From the NCBI GenBank assembly GCA_029983675.1, contig JASBYY010000002.1:1-64000 (forward strand): 64,000 nucleotides of DNA, read 5' to 3'. The notes beneath the pieces were generated by a model. The model was given only the letters and a program-made list of their open reading frames with translations. It made no database searches and was not told the DNA's origin. The DNA is from Bacteroidales bacterium. GTDB taxonomy: Bacteria > Bacteroidota > Bacteroidia > Bacteroidales > F082. Numbering within the stretch: position 1 is the first letter of the stretch; each line of letters opens with the position of its first letter. A program made the translations under genes and the position numbers. This document shows positions 17,453 to 25,379 of the stretch, piece after piece.

Positions 17453-17902
17453 ATGAAATTGGCAGAAGCATTACAAGAACGTGCCGACCTGAGCACCAGA
17501 ATCGACCAGCTTAGGGCACGCCTGTCGGCCAACGCCACGGTGCAGGAAGGCGAAAAGCCCTCCGAAGACCCCATGGCGCTGCTGAAAGAATTGGACGAGT
17601 GTCTCAAAACACAGGAAAAACTGATTGCCGACATCAATCTTACCAACAGCAAAACAAAGGTCGAAGGCAAAACACTGACCGAGCTATTAGCCCAACGCGA
17701 CAGCCTTACGCTGAAGATCGCTTGCTACCGTAGCTTGCTGAACGATGCCAGCCTGCTTGCTCAACGCGCCACACGCACCGAAATCAAGATTATGAGTGCC
17801 GTGAATGTGCCCGATTTGCAAAAACAAGTCGATAAAATGAGCATGGAACTGCGCAAAGTAGATAATACCATACAAGAAACCAACTGGAACACCATGCTTT
17901 AA
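17453..17902 (+). CDS. DIP1984-family coiled-coil protein
   Basis: A 149-residue, all-helical cytoplasmic protein without signal peptide. It starts MKLAEALQERADLSTRIDQL and ends DKMSMELRKVDNTIQETNWN. This pattern (LAEAL.ER.dl..ri..L..RL, later I..tNw.T.L) is that of the DIP1984/septicolysin-like family, whose function is unknown. Heptad spacing suggests a coiled-coil bundle. It has its own promoter and no operon partner. Confidence 0.8.
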   Translation: MKLAEALQERADLSTRIDQLRARLSANATVQEGEKPSEDPMALLKELDECLKTQEKLIADINLTNSKTKVEGKTLTELLAQRDSLTLKIACYRSLLNDASLLAQRATRTEIKIMSAVNVPDLQKQVDKMSMELRKVDNTIQETNWNTML

Positions 17903-18225
17903 CTCATCCATTCCAATGAAAGCAAACGGAAGCTGGTAGTCTGTTGGGCGAATGTCATCTCTGTGGCTGAGAATGAGACCACACGACCATTGCAGTTGTG
18001 CCGAGGCAGGCACGGGCCAAGCAGCCCATCATCGTAACGCCCATACAACGTACAATTGCACAGTGACAACGCACCGTCATTACCAGACATTGACACGGAC
18101 GAGGGCGGGTACGGGGGCACGCTTCCGTTTAACGGTAAAAGGCAGGGAATATGGGTGGAAAAGATGCTATCAACCTAAGTGAGAAATATTGAAAAGAACA
18201 GAGACAGCGAACTGAACTTTTTTAT
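17903..18225. other. GC-rich intergenic stretch with hairpin potential, no gene recognised
   Basis: About 320 bases. The part 17940-18170 is richer in G+C than the flanking spacers and holds short perfect hairpins: GTGCC-GAGGCA-GGCAC and GGGC-CAAGCA-GCCC near 17998-18028, and CCGTTTAACGG near 18125-18135. Frames of 73-76 codons on both strands show no family I know. A structured RNA or a gene remnant is possible; RNase P, tmRNA and 6S RNA hallmarks were not found. Confidence 0.35.
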
Positions 18226-18233
18226 TATTTTTG
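18226..18233 (+). promoter_or_regulatory. Promoter of the PEGA/SHOCT lipoprotein gene
   Basis: TATTTTTG, 46 bases before the start codon. No clear -33 box. Confidence 0.5.
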
Positions 18234-18279
18234 CCATTCGATAATTGTTTTCTCATTCACTCAATTAAAAAGTCATTCT

Positions 18280-18774
18280 ATGGTTAAAACAAACACATTG
18301 AAAGCAACAGCACTAATTTTAGCAGGCTTTTTCTTCTTTGCAAGCTGCAGCAGCACGACCCTCATCCAGTCAACGCCAAGTGGAGCCAAGGTTTATCTCA
18401 ACGAAGAAATGGTTGGCACCACGCCTTATCCGCATACCGATACACGAATAGTAGGTAGCACAACAATGCTCAGACTTGAAAAAGAAGGGTATGAAACACT
18501 TCACACCTCATTCTCGCGCGATGAAGCTGTTGATATTGGCGCCATTATCGGTGGTTGCTTTTTTTGGATACCTTTTCTTTGGACCATGAAATACAATCCG
18601 GTTCACAACTACGAACTTATCGAGAAGCAAAAGGGAACGGATGGTGCAAATAATGTCACCCCTTCCGTAAAATCGGCTACCGAACGGCTGAGGGAATTGA
18701 AACAATTGTTAGACGAAAAGCTTATCAGTCAAGAAGAATATGATGCCGCCAAGGCAAAGATCTTAGCTGAATGA
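18280..18774 (+). CDS. Lipoprotein with PEGA and SHOCT domains
   Basis: A 164-residue lipoprotein with lipobox FFFASC (Cys23). A PEGA domain at about 28-75 shows STPSGAKVYLNEEMVGTTPY and LRLEKEGYETL, a beta-fold commonly seen on surface lipoproteins. A hydrophobic stretch (GAIIGGCFFWIPFLW, about 88-102) could insert in the membrane. The C-terminal 30 residues (RLRELKQLLDEKLISQEEYD...) form a SHOCT helical hairpin, a short oligomerisation element. The gene is monocistronic and convergent with rocD. Function unknown. Confidence 0.8.
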   Translation: MVKTNTLKATALILAGFFFFASCSSTTLIQSTPSGAKVYLNEEMVGTTPYPHTDTRIVGSTTMLRLEKEGYETLHTSFSRDEAVDIGAIIGGCFFWIPFLWTMKYNPVHNYELIEKQKGTDGANNVTPSVKSATERLRELKQLLDEKLISQEEYDAAKAKILAE

Positions 18775-18803
18775 TTTTTTCCATTCCCCTATCGTATTAC
18801 CCA

Positions 18804-18835
18804 CAAAAAAACGGAGGCCGCGGCCTCCGTTTTTC
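18804..18835. terminator. Bidirectional terminator
   Basis: ACGGAGGCCG directly followed by CGGCCTCCGT is a perfect palindrome flanked by A and T runs. It separates the convergent PEGA lipoprotein and rocD genes. Confidence 0.92.
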
Positions 18836-18853
18836 ATTTCAAGTACACCTACA

Positions 18854-20086
18854 TCATTCAAACGACATCAACGCTTCCTTGATGATCTTGATGGCATCGC
18901 GCAATTCTTCTTCGGTGATGACCATAGGCGGTGCAAAACGGATGATGTGACGGTGGGTGGGTTTGGCCAGCAAGCCCAAGTCGCGCATCTTCAGGCAGAC
19001 GTCCCAAGCCTCTTTGCCATCTTTTGGCTTGATGATCACGGCATTCAGCAAGCCTTTGCCGCGCACTTTCTCAATCATCGACGACTTGACCTTTGAGATC
19101 TCCTCGCGGAAAATCTTACCAAGGTATTCGGCTTTTTCCATCAGGTTTTCTTCTTTGATCACTTCAAGTGCCGCAATGCTGACACGGGCGGCAATGGGAT
19201 TGCCTCCAAAGGTCGATCCATGTTCTCCTGGCTTGATATTCAGCATGATAGAATCATCAGCCAACACTGCTGAGACTGGCACCACGCCGCCGCCAAGCGC
19301 TTTGCCAAGGATGAGGATGTCGGGACGCACGCCTTCGTGGTCACAAGCGAGCAGCTTGCCGGTACGGCCTATGCCGCACTGCACTTCGTCCGCCATGAAC
19401 AACACGTTGTATTTCTTACAGATGCCGTAGCATTTCTTCAGATAGCCTTCATCGGGGACATACACGCCCGCCTCTCCCTGAATGGGCTCCAACAGGAAAC
19501 CTGCGATTTTCTTTCCGTGCTCGGCAAGCACTTTTTCGAGGGCTTCGGGGTCGTTGTAAGGAATGCGAATAAAACCGGGGGTCAACGGACCATAGTTGGC
19601 ATACGAGTCGGGATCGTTGCTCATGGTGATGATGGTGATGGTGCGACCGTGGAAATTGCCTTCGCAGCACACGATGGTCACCTCGTCATTCGGGATGCCC
19701 TTGTTGACTACGCCCCAACGACGTGCGAGTTTCAAAGCGGTTTCATCAGCTTCGGCGCCGCTATTCATGGGCAATACCTTTTCATATCCAAAATACTCCG
19801 TTACATATTTTTCCCAAACACCCAGTGCATCGTTGTAGAAAGCACGCGAACTCAACGTGAGGCGTTCGGCCTGTTCGGTCAAGGCCTTGATAATCTTCGG
19901 GTGACAGTGTCCTTGGTTGACTGCCGAATACGCCGACAAGAAATCATAGTATTCTTTTCCTTCCACGTCCCAAACCTTGGTGCCTTTTCCTTTGGCCAAG
20001 ACAACCGGCAACGGGTGATAGTTGTGTGCTCCATACTTTGCTTCGAGATCGATAGCTTGCTGAGAAGATGTGATTTTTTCAATCAT
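18854..20086 (-). CDS. rocD: Ornithine aminotransferase
   Basis: A class III PLP aminotransferase converting ornithine and 2-oxoglutarate to glutamate semialdehyde and glutamate. The 410-residue protein has the OAT-typical start GAHNYHPLPVVL, the PLP phosphate loop PMNSGAEADETALKLARRWG, GNFHGRT, Asp233 in LFMADEVQCGIGRTG and Lys262 in ILGKALGGG, plus EHGSTFGGNPIA. N-acetylornithine aminotransferase is the main alternative, but HNYHPLPV and YFDFLSAYSAVNQGH-type segments favour OAT. The start at 20086 is preferred to the upstream in-frame ATG because homologues begin near MIEKITSSQ. No arginine genes are adjacent. Confidence 0.92.
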   Translation of the reverse strand: MIEKITSSQQAIDLEAKYGAHNYHPLPVVLAKGKGTKVWDVEGKEYYDFLSAYSAVNQGHCHPKIIKALTEQAERLTLSSRAFYNDALGVWEKYVTEYFGYEKVLPMNSGAEADETALKLARRWGVVNKGIPNDEVTIVCCEGNFHGRTITIITMSNDPDSYANYGPLTPGFIRIPYNDPEALEKVLAEHGKKIAGFLLEPIQGEAGVYVPDEGYLKKCYGICKKYNVLFMADEVQCGIGRTGKLLACDHEGVRPDILILGKALGGGVVPVSAVLADDSIMLNIKPGEHGSTFGGNPIAARVSIAALEVIKEENLMEKAEYLGKIFREEISKVKSSMIEKVRGKGLLNAVIIKPKDGKEAWDVCLKMRDLGLLAKPTHRHIIRFAPPMVITEEELRDAIKIIKEALMSFE

Positions 20087-20133
20087 GATGTTAATTATTA
20101 AGGGTTTAAAATGACAATTAGATTTTAACATCG

Positions 20134-20141
20134 CAAAGGTA
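20134..20141 (-). promoter_or_regulatory. rocD promoter
   Basis: TACCTTTG on the minus strand, 48 bases before the start codon. Confidence 0.55.
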
Positions 20142-20221
20142 ACTTTTTATTTTGAATCGGTATTCCAACAAATACAACAATTCCAATAAAAAACTCAAGA
20201 ATATTTGCTATCCGATGAAAC

Positions 20222-21619
20222 TCAACGCTTTCTGACCAAAGAACGGAACAGCATGAATAATAAAAGGCAAATCAGGCCGCCTAGCAAAGCGTGAAAAATC
20301 AGTTGTCCATGGCGAAACCGGACGTCCTTGTCGGCAAGTTCCTGTTCGTATTGTTCCTCGCGGAGTGAAAGCTGGCTAACCCTTCCGTCAAGGTCGCAGT
20401 TTATATTCGCCAGAATATTGTTTTCATGCAGCAGCTTGTCGTAATCGCCGATCAAGCCCGAGAGTTCATCCTCCATGTCGGCAAAACGTCCAAGATGCGC
20501 ATAATCCAAAATGAGACACTGTATCACCATGGAACGATACACCTTGATGCCATACTGTTCCCCGATTTCAAGGCAACGGTGAAGGTAACGGATGGACGTG
20601 TCGTAATCGCCGGTTTTGCAACAGGCGATGCCAAGACTTGTCAATGCAGACAACTGCCCATTTCCATAATCAATATCCTGCGCCATTTGCAAAGCCTCCT
20701 CATACTGTCCGATAGCCCGTTTCACATCGCCTTGCGCCAAATACACATGGCCCATTTCAATCAAAGTTTCCGTCAGGGTGTTTTTGTCGTCGCTCATCTC
20801 ACAGTATTGTTTCGACTTCTCCAACCAGTACAATGCGGAATCATAGTCGATCACATTGTTGGCGCAGATGGTACCGAGATTCTGATACACATTTGCCAGT
20901 GCGGCATCGTCGCCATAATACTCAAGGACTTGCTTGGCTTGCAGCAGCAAGCGGCGGGCTTCGTCAAACTCATTCCACTTGTAACGGATATTGCCTATGT
21001 TATTGTCGCAATGCGCCATCGACAACGTATCGCCGAAAGCTTCGTAAATGCGGCGCGCTCTCGTGAAATATTCAAAAGCCATTTCGGCCTCGCCCTGCTG
21101 GAAATACAAGAAGGCTATGTTATTGGTCACATCGGCGCAATTGATGGTGTCGCCCAACTTCTCCGAAAACCTCATATCCATTAAATAGGTGTTCAAAGCC
21201 GCATCCATCTGCCCCATAAACAGTTCTGTACGACCTAAATAGTTCAAGGCATCTACAAGCAAGTCGGTAGGTGCGACGGTATCCTGAAGCCGAATCGACT
21301 GTAAAAAGCTGTCTTTGGCCAAATCAAGGTCATAATGGTACATGTAGCGCAAGCCCATCTTCCATAAGGCGCGGGCTTCCAAGAGGCGGTCGCCAAGGTG
21401 GTTGGCCTCACTAATAGCTTGCTCTCCCGTTGCAATGCATTCATCGAAAGAAACGGAGAAGAAAGCCCGTGAAAGCTCTATCAGTGTCTCTACACGCTCG
21501 GCTCCACTCTGTCCGTCCATGGCTTGTTTCAGACTATCAATCCGCTGCAGGTCGTCCTGCGCAAACAGCACACCAAAACCTGAAAACAGAAAAACAAGTA
21601 TAAAAAAACGTTGCCGCAT
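20222..21619 (-). CDS. Exported TPR protein with a C-terminal membrane segment, no output domain
   Basis: A 465-residue protein with a signal peptide (FFILVFLFSGFGVLFAQ), about nine tetratricopeptide repeats (for example TNNIAFLYFQQGEAEMAFEY, LGTICANNVIDYDSALYW, LGIACCKTGDYDTSIRYLHR), a coiled-coil stretch (about 395-435) and one membrane segment near 440-458 (LIFHALLGGLICLLLFMLF) followed by VRKR. This is the layout of the sensory half of Bacteroidota TPR histidine kinases or TPR-HTH regulators, but it ends straight after the membrane segment. No frameshifted kinase or HTH remnant follows downstream. It may signal through a separate partner, or be a truncated sensor. It stands alone with its own promoter. 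Confidence 0.75.
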   Translation of the reverse strand: MRQRFFILVFLFSGFGVLFAQDDLQRIDSLKQAMDGQSGAERVETLIELSRAFFSVSFDECIATGEQAISEANHLGDRLLEARALWKMGLRYMYHYDLDLAKDSFLQSIRLQDTVAPTDLLVDALNYLGRTELFMGQMDAALNTYLMDMRFSEKLGDTINCADVTNNIAFLYFQQGEAEMAFEYFTRARRIYEAFGDTLSMAHCDNNIGNIRYKWNEFDEARRLLLQAKQVLEYYGDDAALANVYQNLGTICANNVIDYDSALYWLEKSKQYCEMSDDKNTLTETLIEMGHVYLAQGDVKRAIGQYEEALQMAQDIDYGNGQLSALTSLGIACCKTGDYDTSIRYLHRCLEIGEQYGIKVYRSMVIQCLILDYAHLGRFADMEDELSGLIGDYDKLLHENNILANINCDLDGRVSQLSLREEQYEQELADKDVRFRHGQLIFHALLGGLICLLLFMLFRSLVRKR

Positions 21620-21640
21620 TTGACCATCATTTTCACAGCA

Positions 21641-21648
21641 AAAATAAG
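21641..21648 (-). promoter_or_regulatory. Promoter of the orphan TPR gene
   Basis: TATTTTTG on the minus strand, 22 bases before the start codon. Confidence 0.5.
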
Positions 21649-21695
21649 ATTTTTAATCGTTATTCGCGTGATTTGATAGGCAGAATGATATTTCC

Positions 21696-21792
21696 GCACG
21701 CAGAATGCGCAGAAATCGCAGAAGGGGCTTCGCTTTTGTCGTAGAATAAAAATCCCCTGATTCTGCGGATTCTGCGTATGCTGTGTGATGCA
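21696..21792 (+). repeat. MITE-like dispersed repeat, copy A (fullest)
   Basis: A 97-base element in the 314-base gap between the TPR and TonB receptor genes. Arms CGCAGAATGCGCAGAA (21699-21714) and TTCTGCGGATTCTGCG (21761-21776) are inverted repeats matching at 15 of 16 positions; inside, AGGGG and CCCCT can also pair around GCTTCGCTTTTGTCGTAGAA. Shorter copies are at 28791-28861 and 44417-44468. The end TGCTG(T/C)GTGATGCATTTT is repeated about 50 bases further on (to about 21848). No coding capacity. Confidence 0.7.
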
Positions 21793-21933
21793 TTTTCTTT
21801 GTAGAAAAACAACTCCATGGTTATTCACATGCTGCGTGATGCATTTTTTCATGGAAGAGGAAAACCGCATTCGGGTCGGCCATTCTTGTTGCTTATCAAA
21901 AAACAGCGGTTCAACCAACTGCAAGTAAAGGAA

Positions 21934-24282
21934 TCAAAACCACACCTTGTACGAGACAGACGGGATGACAGGGAAGAAACAGCGTTGCCATAGCTGGGGC
22001 GGGTCATCGGGATACTGTCCCCAGCTAAGCGGATCGCCTTTCTTGTCGCCGTAATAATAATAGTACGGATTTTGCCTGCAATAGATGTTGTACAGCGAGA
22101 AAGTCCATTCCGCCCTGCGACCTTTCTCGGTGGTGGTTTTCCATTTTGCCGCCACATCAAGACGGTGGTAGCTCCTCATGCGCTGACTGTTACGTTCTCC
22201 ATAGATGAAGGATTCTGTCATCGTCACCTCTCCTTCCTGAGAAAAGGACGGGACATACTGCACACCGATAACAGGGGTGAAAGGTAATCCCGAATGGAAG
22301 GTCCACAAAGCACCGAAAGACCATCGTTCCGTCAACATGTAATTCACATTCAGGTTGATGGAGTGCGGGCGGTCGTATTCAAATACATATTCCTTGCCTT
22401 GGTTGATGTGTTGGAACTGCCGTGTGGTGTGAGCATAAGTATAGCCGGCATAGCCGTTCAAACGTCCGAAATTCAGCTTGGCCATCATCTCGATGCCGTA
22501 GGATTTTCCTTTGCCTCCGGTCTCCACCTTATTGCGCCAGTCTGGGTCGCCGATAAGAGAGCCAATACCTTCGCGGTAGGCGACCAAATCGCGGAGCTGC
22601 TTATAGTATGCATCAACTTCAATACCGACATGACCGGCCATAAAGTCGCGTTGCCAGCCAATGGAGGCTTGGTCGGAACAAGCAGGCTTGATGCGTTGTT
22701 CGGCAGGCACCCACACCTCGTTGTTGATGGAACCCGGTGTCATCATCAGGTGGGCGTTTTGGGTAACACGCATGGCGGTAAAGTTGAGTAGGCTCTCGCC
22801 GATGCGGAAGTTGAAATTCAACCTCGGTTCCAAAGCAATATTTCGGTACGAACCGTTGAAATAGCTATTGAGCCTCAATCCAATAGAGCCATAAGCCAAA
22901 GTGCCGAGTTTCAGATTGTTGTCAAAATATAAGGCATTGTCGAAAACCCCTGACACATCTGGGACAGAAGGCTTGGCATAGCTGCTGACAAAGTGGTTGG
23001 GGCGATAGTTAAGATAGGAGGCATGAAGTCCGTATTCCAAGGTCCAGAAAGCGTTAAGGAAGAGTTTCCAGTCGGAGCGCATCGAGAGGTCGCCGACCCG
23101 CGAAGATGCCTTGACAAAGAAATCGACGGTGTCCATGCTGTTGCGCATATAGGCCTTGGACAGATTCTTGAGACGGTATTGGGCGAACGACAAGGTGTTG
23201 GCTGCAAATAGCTTGGCACTGACGGCGCTGTTCCATTGCGCGGAAACAAGTCGGTTGCCCCAGATATTGCCGATGCTGTTGCGCTCGATGTCGCCTTTCT
23301 CCCTCTTGTTTTTCCAGATGCGCATGTAGTCGTCACCTTCGTAGAGGTTGAAAGCGAAACTGTTCTTGGCATCGGGCGACCAAGTGTATTTGGCATTGAT
23401 GTCGTGGAATCCGTATATGACATGGTGCTCTTGCGCATCCGACTCGATGGCGATTTCGCTGGCGGCATACAACAGCAGCTCGGTGAGGGTTTTCCTTCCG
23501 GTGATGATGAAGCTGGAGCTGTCCAATCCGCCGGGGCCTTCCAAGGCAAAGGCGACATCGGTGATGCCGGCACTCAGGCTGCCTTTAACCCGCGAAGGGT
23601 CGCCTTTTTTGGCAGTAAGGTCAACGATAGAAGACAGCTTGCCGCCAAAACGGGCGGGGAAGCCGCCTTTGTAGATGTCCATGCTGTTGATCATCTCGGA
23701 ATTGAACACCGACATGAAACCTCCGATATGGTTCACGTAAATAAGCGGCACATTGTCCAAGAGGTAGAGGTTTTCGCCGGGGTTGCCGCCACGCACCAAC
23801 ATAAGGCTCGATCCCTCGGTAAGCGGCTCAATGCCGGGCAGTTGCTGGGCCGCCTTGATAATATCGGGGCGACTGCCCAAGGTGGGCAGCTGGTCAATGT
23901 TCTTGGCACTCAGCGTCAAGGTGTTGAAAAGCTGGCGTTCCATCCGTTTGGCACTCACCTCGACGGTTTGCAAAGTCTCCGACAAAGGACGCAAACGGAT
24001 GCTGATGGGATGGTCTCCCACACGCTCCACCTTAAAGCACGTGTCGGCATAGCCGATGCATGACAGGCACAAATGGACCGGCAAATCCGCACTGAGATTG
24101 AAGTAGCCTTTTGCATCGGTGGAAGTGCCATGCGAACGGTCGTGCAAATACACATTGACCCCAATAACATGTTCGCCGCTATGGGCGTCGTTTACAAAAC
24201 CGGAGATATGAGCTTGTTGCGCACGAATGGCGAGGCAGGTCGTCAGGCACAGAAAAAGAATGGCTTTTTTCATGGGATTCAT
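21934..24282 (-). CDS. TonB-dependent outer membrane receptor with carboxypeptidase-like N-domain
   Basis: A 782-residue receptor. After the signal peptide (LFLCLTTCLAIRAQQ) a carboxypeptidase-regulatory-like domain occupies about 26-110 (ISGFVNDAHSGEHVIGVNVYL). The plug domain follows (about 115-240) with LPTLGSRPDIIKAAQQLPGI, LVRGGNPGENLYLLDNVPLIYVNHIGG and GGFPARFGGKLSSIVDL. The beta-barrel runs to the terminal aromatic VSYKVWF. It lacks a SusD partner; the DUF4249 lipoprotein gene lies directly upstream and overlaps it by four bases (ATGA), the pairing seen often in Bacteroidota. The ligand is unknown; a metal complex, peptide or cofactor is more likely than a glycan without SusD. A second ATG four codons in is an alternative start. 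Confidence 0.88.
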   Translation of the reverse strand: MNPMKKAILFLCLTTCLAIRAQQAHISGFVNDAHSGEHVIGVNVYLHDRSHGTSTDAKGYFNLSADLPVHLCLSCIGYADTCFKVERVGDHPISIRLRPLSETLQTVEVSAKRMERQLFNTLTLSAKNIDQLPTLGSRPDIIKAAQQLPGIEPLTEGSSLMLVRGGNPGENLYLLDNVPLIYVNHIGGFMSVFNSEMINSMDIYKGGFPARFGGKLSSIVDLTAKKGDPSRVKGSLSAGITDVAFALEGPGGLDSSSFIITGRKTLTELLLYAASEIAIESDAQEHHVIYGFHDINAKYTWSPDAKNSFAFNLYEGDDYMRIWKNKREKGDIERNSIGNIWGNRLVSAQWNSAVSAKLFAANTLSFAQYRLKNLSKAYMRNSMDTVDFFVKASSRVGDLSMRSDWKLFLNAFWTLEYGLHASYLNYRPNHFVSSYAKPSVPDVSGVFDNALYFDNNLKLGTLAYGSIGLRLNSYFNGSYRNIALEPRLNFNFRIGESLLNFTAMRVTQNAHLMMTPGSINNEVWVPAEQRIKPACSDQASIGWQRDFMAGHVGIEVDAYYKQLRDLVAYREGIGSLIGDPDWRNKVETGGKGKSYGIEMMAKLNFGRLNGYAGYTYAHTTRQFQHINQGKEYVFEYDRPHSINLNVNYMLTERWSFGALWTFHSGLPFTPVIGVQYVPSFSQEGEVTMTESFIYGERNSQRMRSYHRLDVAAKWKTTTEKGRRAEWTFSLYNIYCRQNPYYYYYGDKKGDPLSWGQYPDDPPQLWQRCFFPVIPSVSYKVWF

Positions 24283-25223
24283 TGGGGATTGATAAATACC
24301 GTGTCGCAGGCCAGGGGCGCAATGGCGGCAAAAAGTCCTTTTCCATTCTCGACGTTGCCGTAAAGGTTGAGCGGGGTAATGACACCGAGAAAAAGATTGG
24401 CGTGGGCATCGGGGGCATAGAAACTTTCTTGGCTTTTCAGGTACCGGAAGCAGGATTCGGAAAGACCGTGTATGTTGACTACCACATAGCCCGACCGAGC
24501 AAAGGTGGCTCCGGAATGCTGTCCTCCGTGGCCGTGAGAATTGAATGAGGTGTTGACTTTAAGCGTATAAGTCGTGTCCCTGATGATTTCGTTGCTGAAA
24601 AGCAGACGGCCGGAGCCTTCATTGAGCAGGACAGGATCGTCCGTGTTGATGGATCCATTCGTGGTACCTTGTACTGCCGAATGGCCGGTAGTATCCCCGT
24701 TTTGGATATAGTAGGTCTGAAAAGAGGCCGCAATGTTGGCATCGTAGTACAAGCGTTGGTTGGGGTTTGTTTTAAAAGAGAGGAGGATGGCCGGACATGC
24801 GTTGCCATCTTCGTCAACGGTGGCGTTTTCCATGATTTCCACATGGGTTACCACGGGCTTTTCGGGCACTGTGGTCTGGGCAAAAAGCGTGTCGTAGCCC
24901 GGAAGAACAACTTTGCAGGCGTATTCGTGGCCGGCTTGTGCCATAGTTTCGCCTTGGTAAAGACCGCTTTCGGCATCGAAATGCAAGTTCTCGGCGAACT
25001 GTCCGTCCACAAAAAGCAGCACTTCGGCATCCTTGCAAACGGCAGGATGCACCGATTCCAAGCCTTGCGCCATCGATACCTGCACCCATACGGGCCGGCT
25101 TTCCGACAGCACGGCGTTCAAGGTGGGAACAGGTTCAAAATCGGGATGCTCATAGTTGCCGACCGGCTTGCGGCAGCCACTAAGGACAAGCACTGCGAAA
25201 AGAAGAATGGATGCTTTTTTCAT
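24279..25223 (-). CDS. DUF4249 lipoprotein, partner of the TonB receptor
   Basis: A 314-residue lipoprotein with lipobox LVLSGC (Cys17). The sequence after it (PTLNAVLSESRPVWVQVSMAQGLE, KDAEVLLFVDGQFAENLHFD, GLYQGETMAQAGHEYACKV, YDTLFAQTTVPEKP) matches the DUF4249 family, beta-sandwich proteins almost always coded next to TonB-dependent receptors without SusD. Its stop overlaps the receptor start, so translation is coupled. It probably sits on the outer membrane surface as a lid or ligand-binding partner. A start at 25277 is possible but would bury the lipobox. Confidence 0.82.
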   Translation of the reverse strand: MKKASILLFAVLVLSGCRKPVGNYEHPDFEPVPTLNAVLSESRPVWVQVSMAQGLESVHPAVCKDAEVLLFVDGQFAENLHFDAESGLYQGETMAQAGHEYACKVVLPGYDTLFAQTTVPEKPVVTHVEIMENATVDEDGNACPAILLSFKTNPNQRLYYDANIAASFQTYYIQNGDTTGHSAVQGTTNGSINTDDPVLLNEGSGRLLFSNEIIRDTTYTLKVNTSFNSHGHGGQHSGATFARSGYVVVNIHGLSESCFRYLKSQESFYAPDAHANLFLGVITPLNLYGNVENGKGLFAAIAPLACDTVFINPQ

Positions 25224-25252
25224 GGATTGAAAGATATATTTCAAGGATTTAA

Positions 25253-25295
25253 GACCATGACCGGCTTTTTTTGACAATCAAAACCGGTCATGGTC
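25253..25295. other. Long perfect hairpin between the barrel remnant and the DUF4249 gene
   Basis: GACCATGACCGG (25253-25264) and CCGGTCATGGTC (25284-25295) pair over 12 bases. The loop contains TTTTG...CAAAA, which can extend the stem. No T run follows on the minus strand, so it is not a classical terminator. It may shield or stabilise mRNA at the junction of the lipoprotein/barrel module and the receptor genes. Confidence 0.6.
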
Positions 25296-25303
25296 GTTAG
25301 TCA

Positions 25304-25360
25304 TCATTTTGTGTTCTGCCACTTCTTGGGTCCGCCAAAGCGAAAGTCCAAGCTGCAACT
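25304..25360 (-). pseudogene. C-terminal tail of a third small outer-membrane barrel gene
   Basis: The minus strand encodes SCSLDFRFGGPKKWQNTK and a stop. The complete paralogue at 27039-27623 ends SFGIQIRFGGPKKWRNTRQ. The remnant starts just after the stop codon of the barrel gene at 25380-25958, which itself lacks the RFGGPKKW tail, and has no start codon of its own. It is the scar of a deletion or recombination in a tandem array. Confidence 0.75.
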
Positions 25361-25379
25361 TTCTCGCGCAAGGGGCTGA

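Noticed and set aside
19337-20101. Plus-strand frame of 254 codons
   Set aside because: Antisense to ornithine aminotransferase, whose catalytic residues are intact.
22911-24063. Long antisense and alternative frames inside the TonB receptor gene (220 and 275 codons)
   Set aside because: They overlap a well-supported receptor with plug and barrel motifs and give low-complexity, Ser/Pro-rich products.
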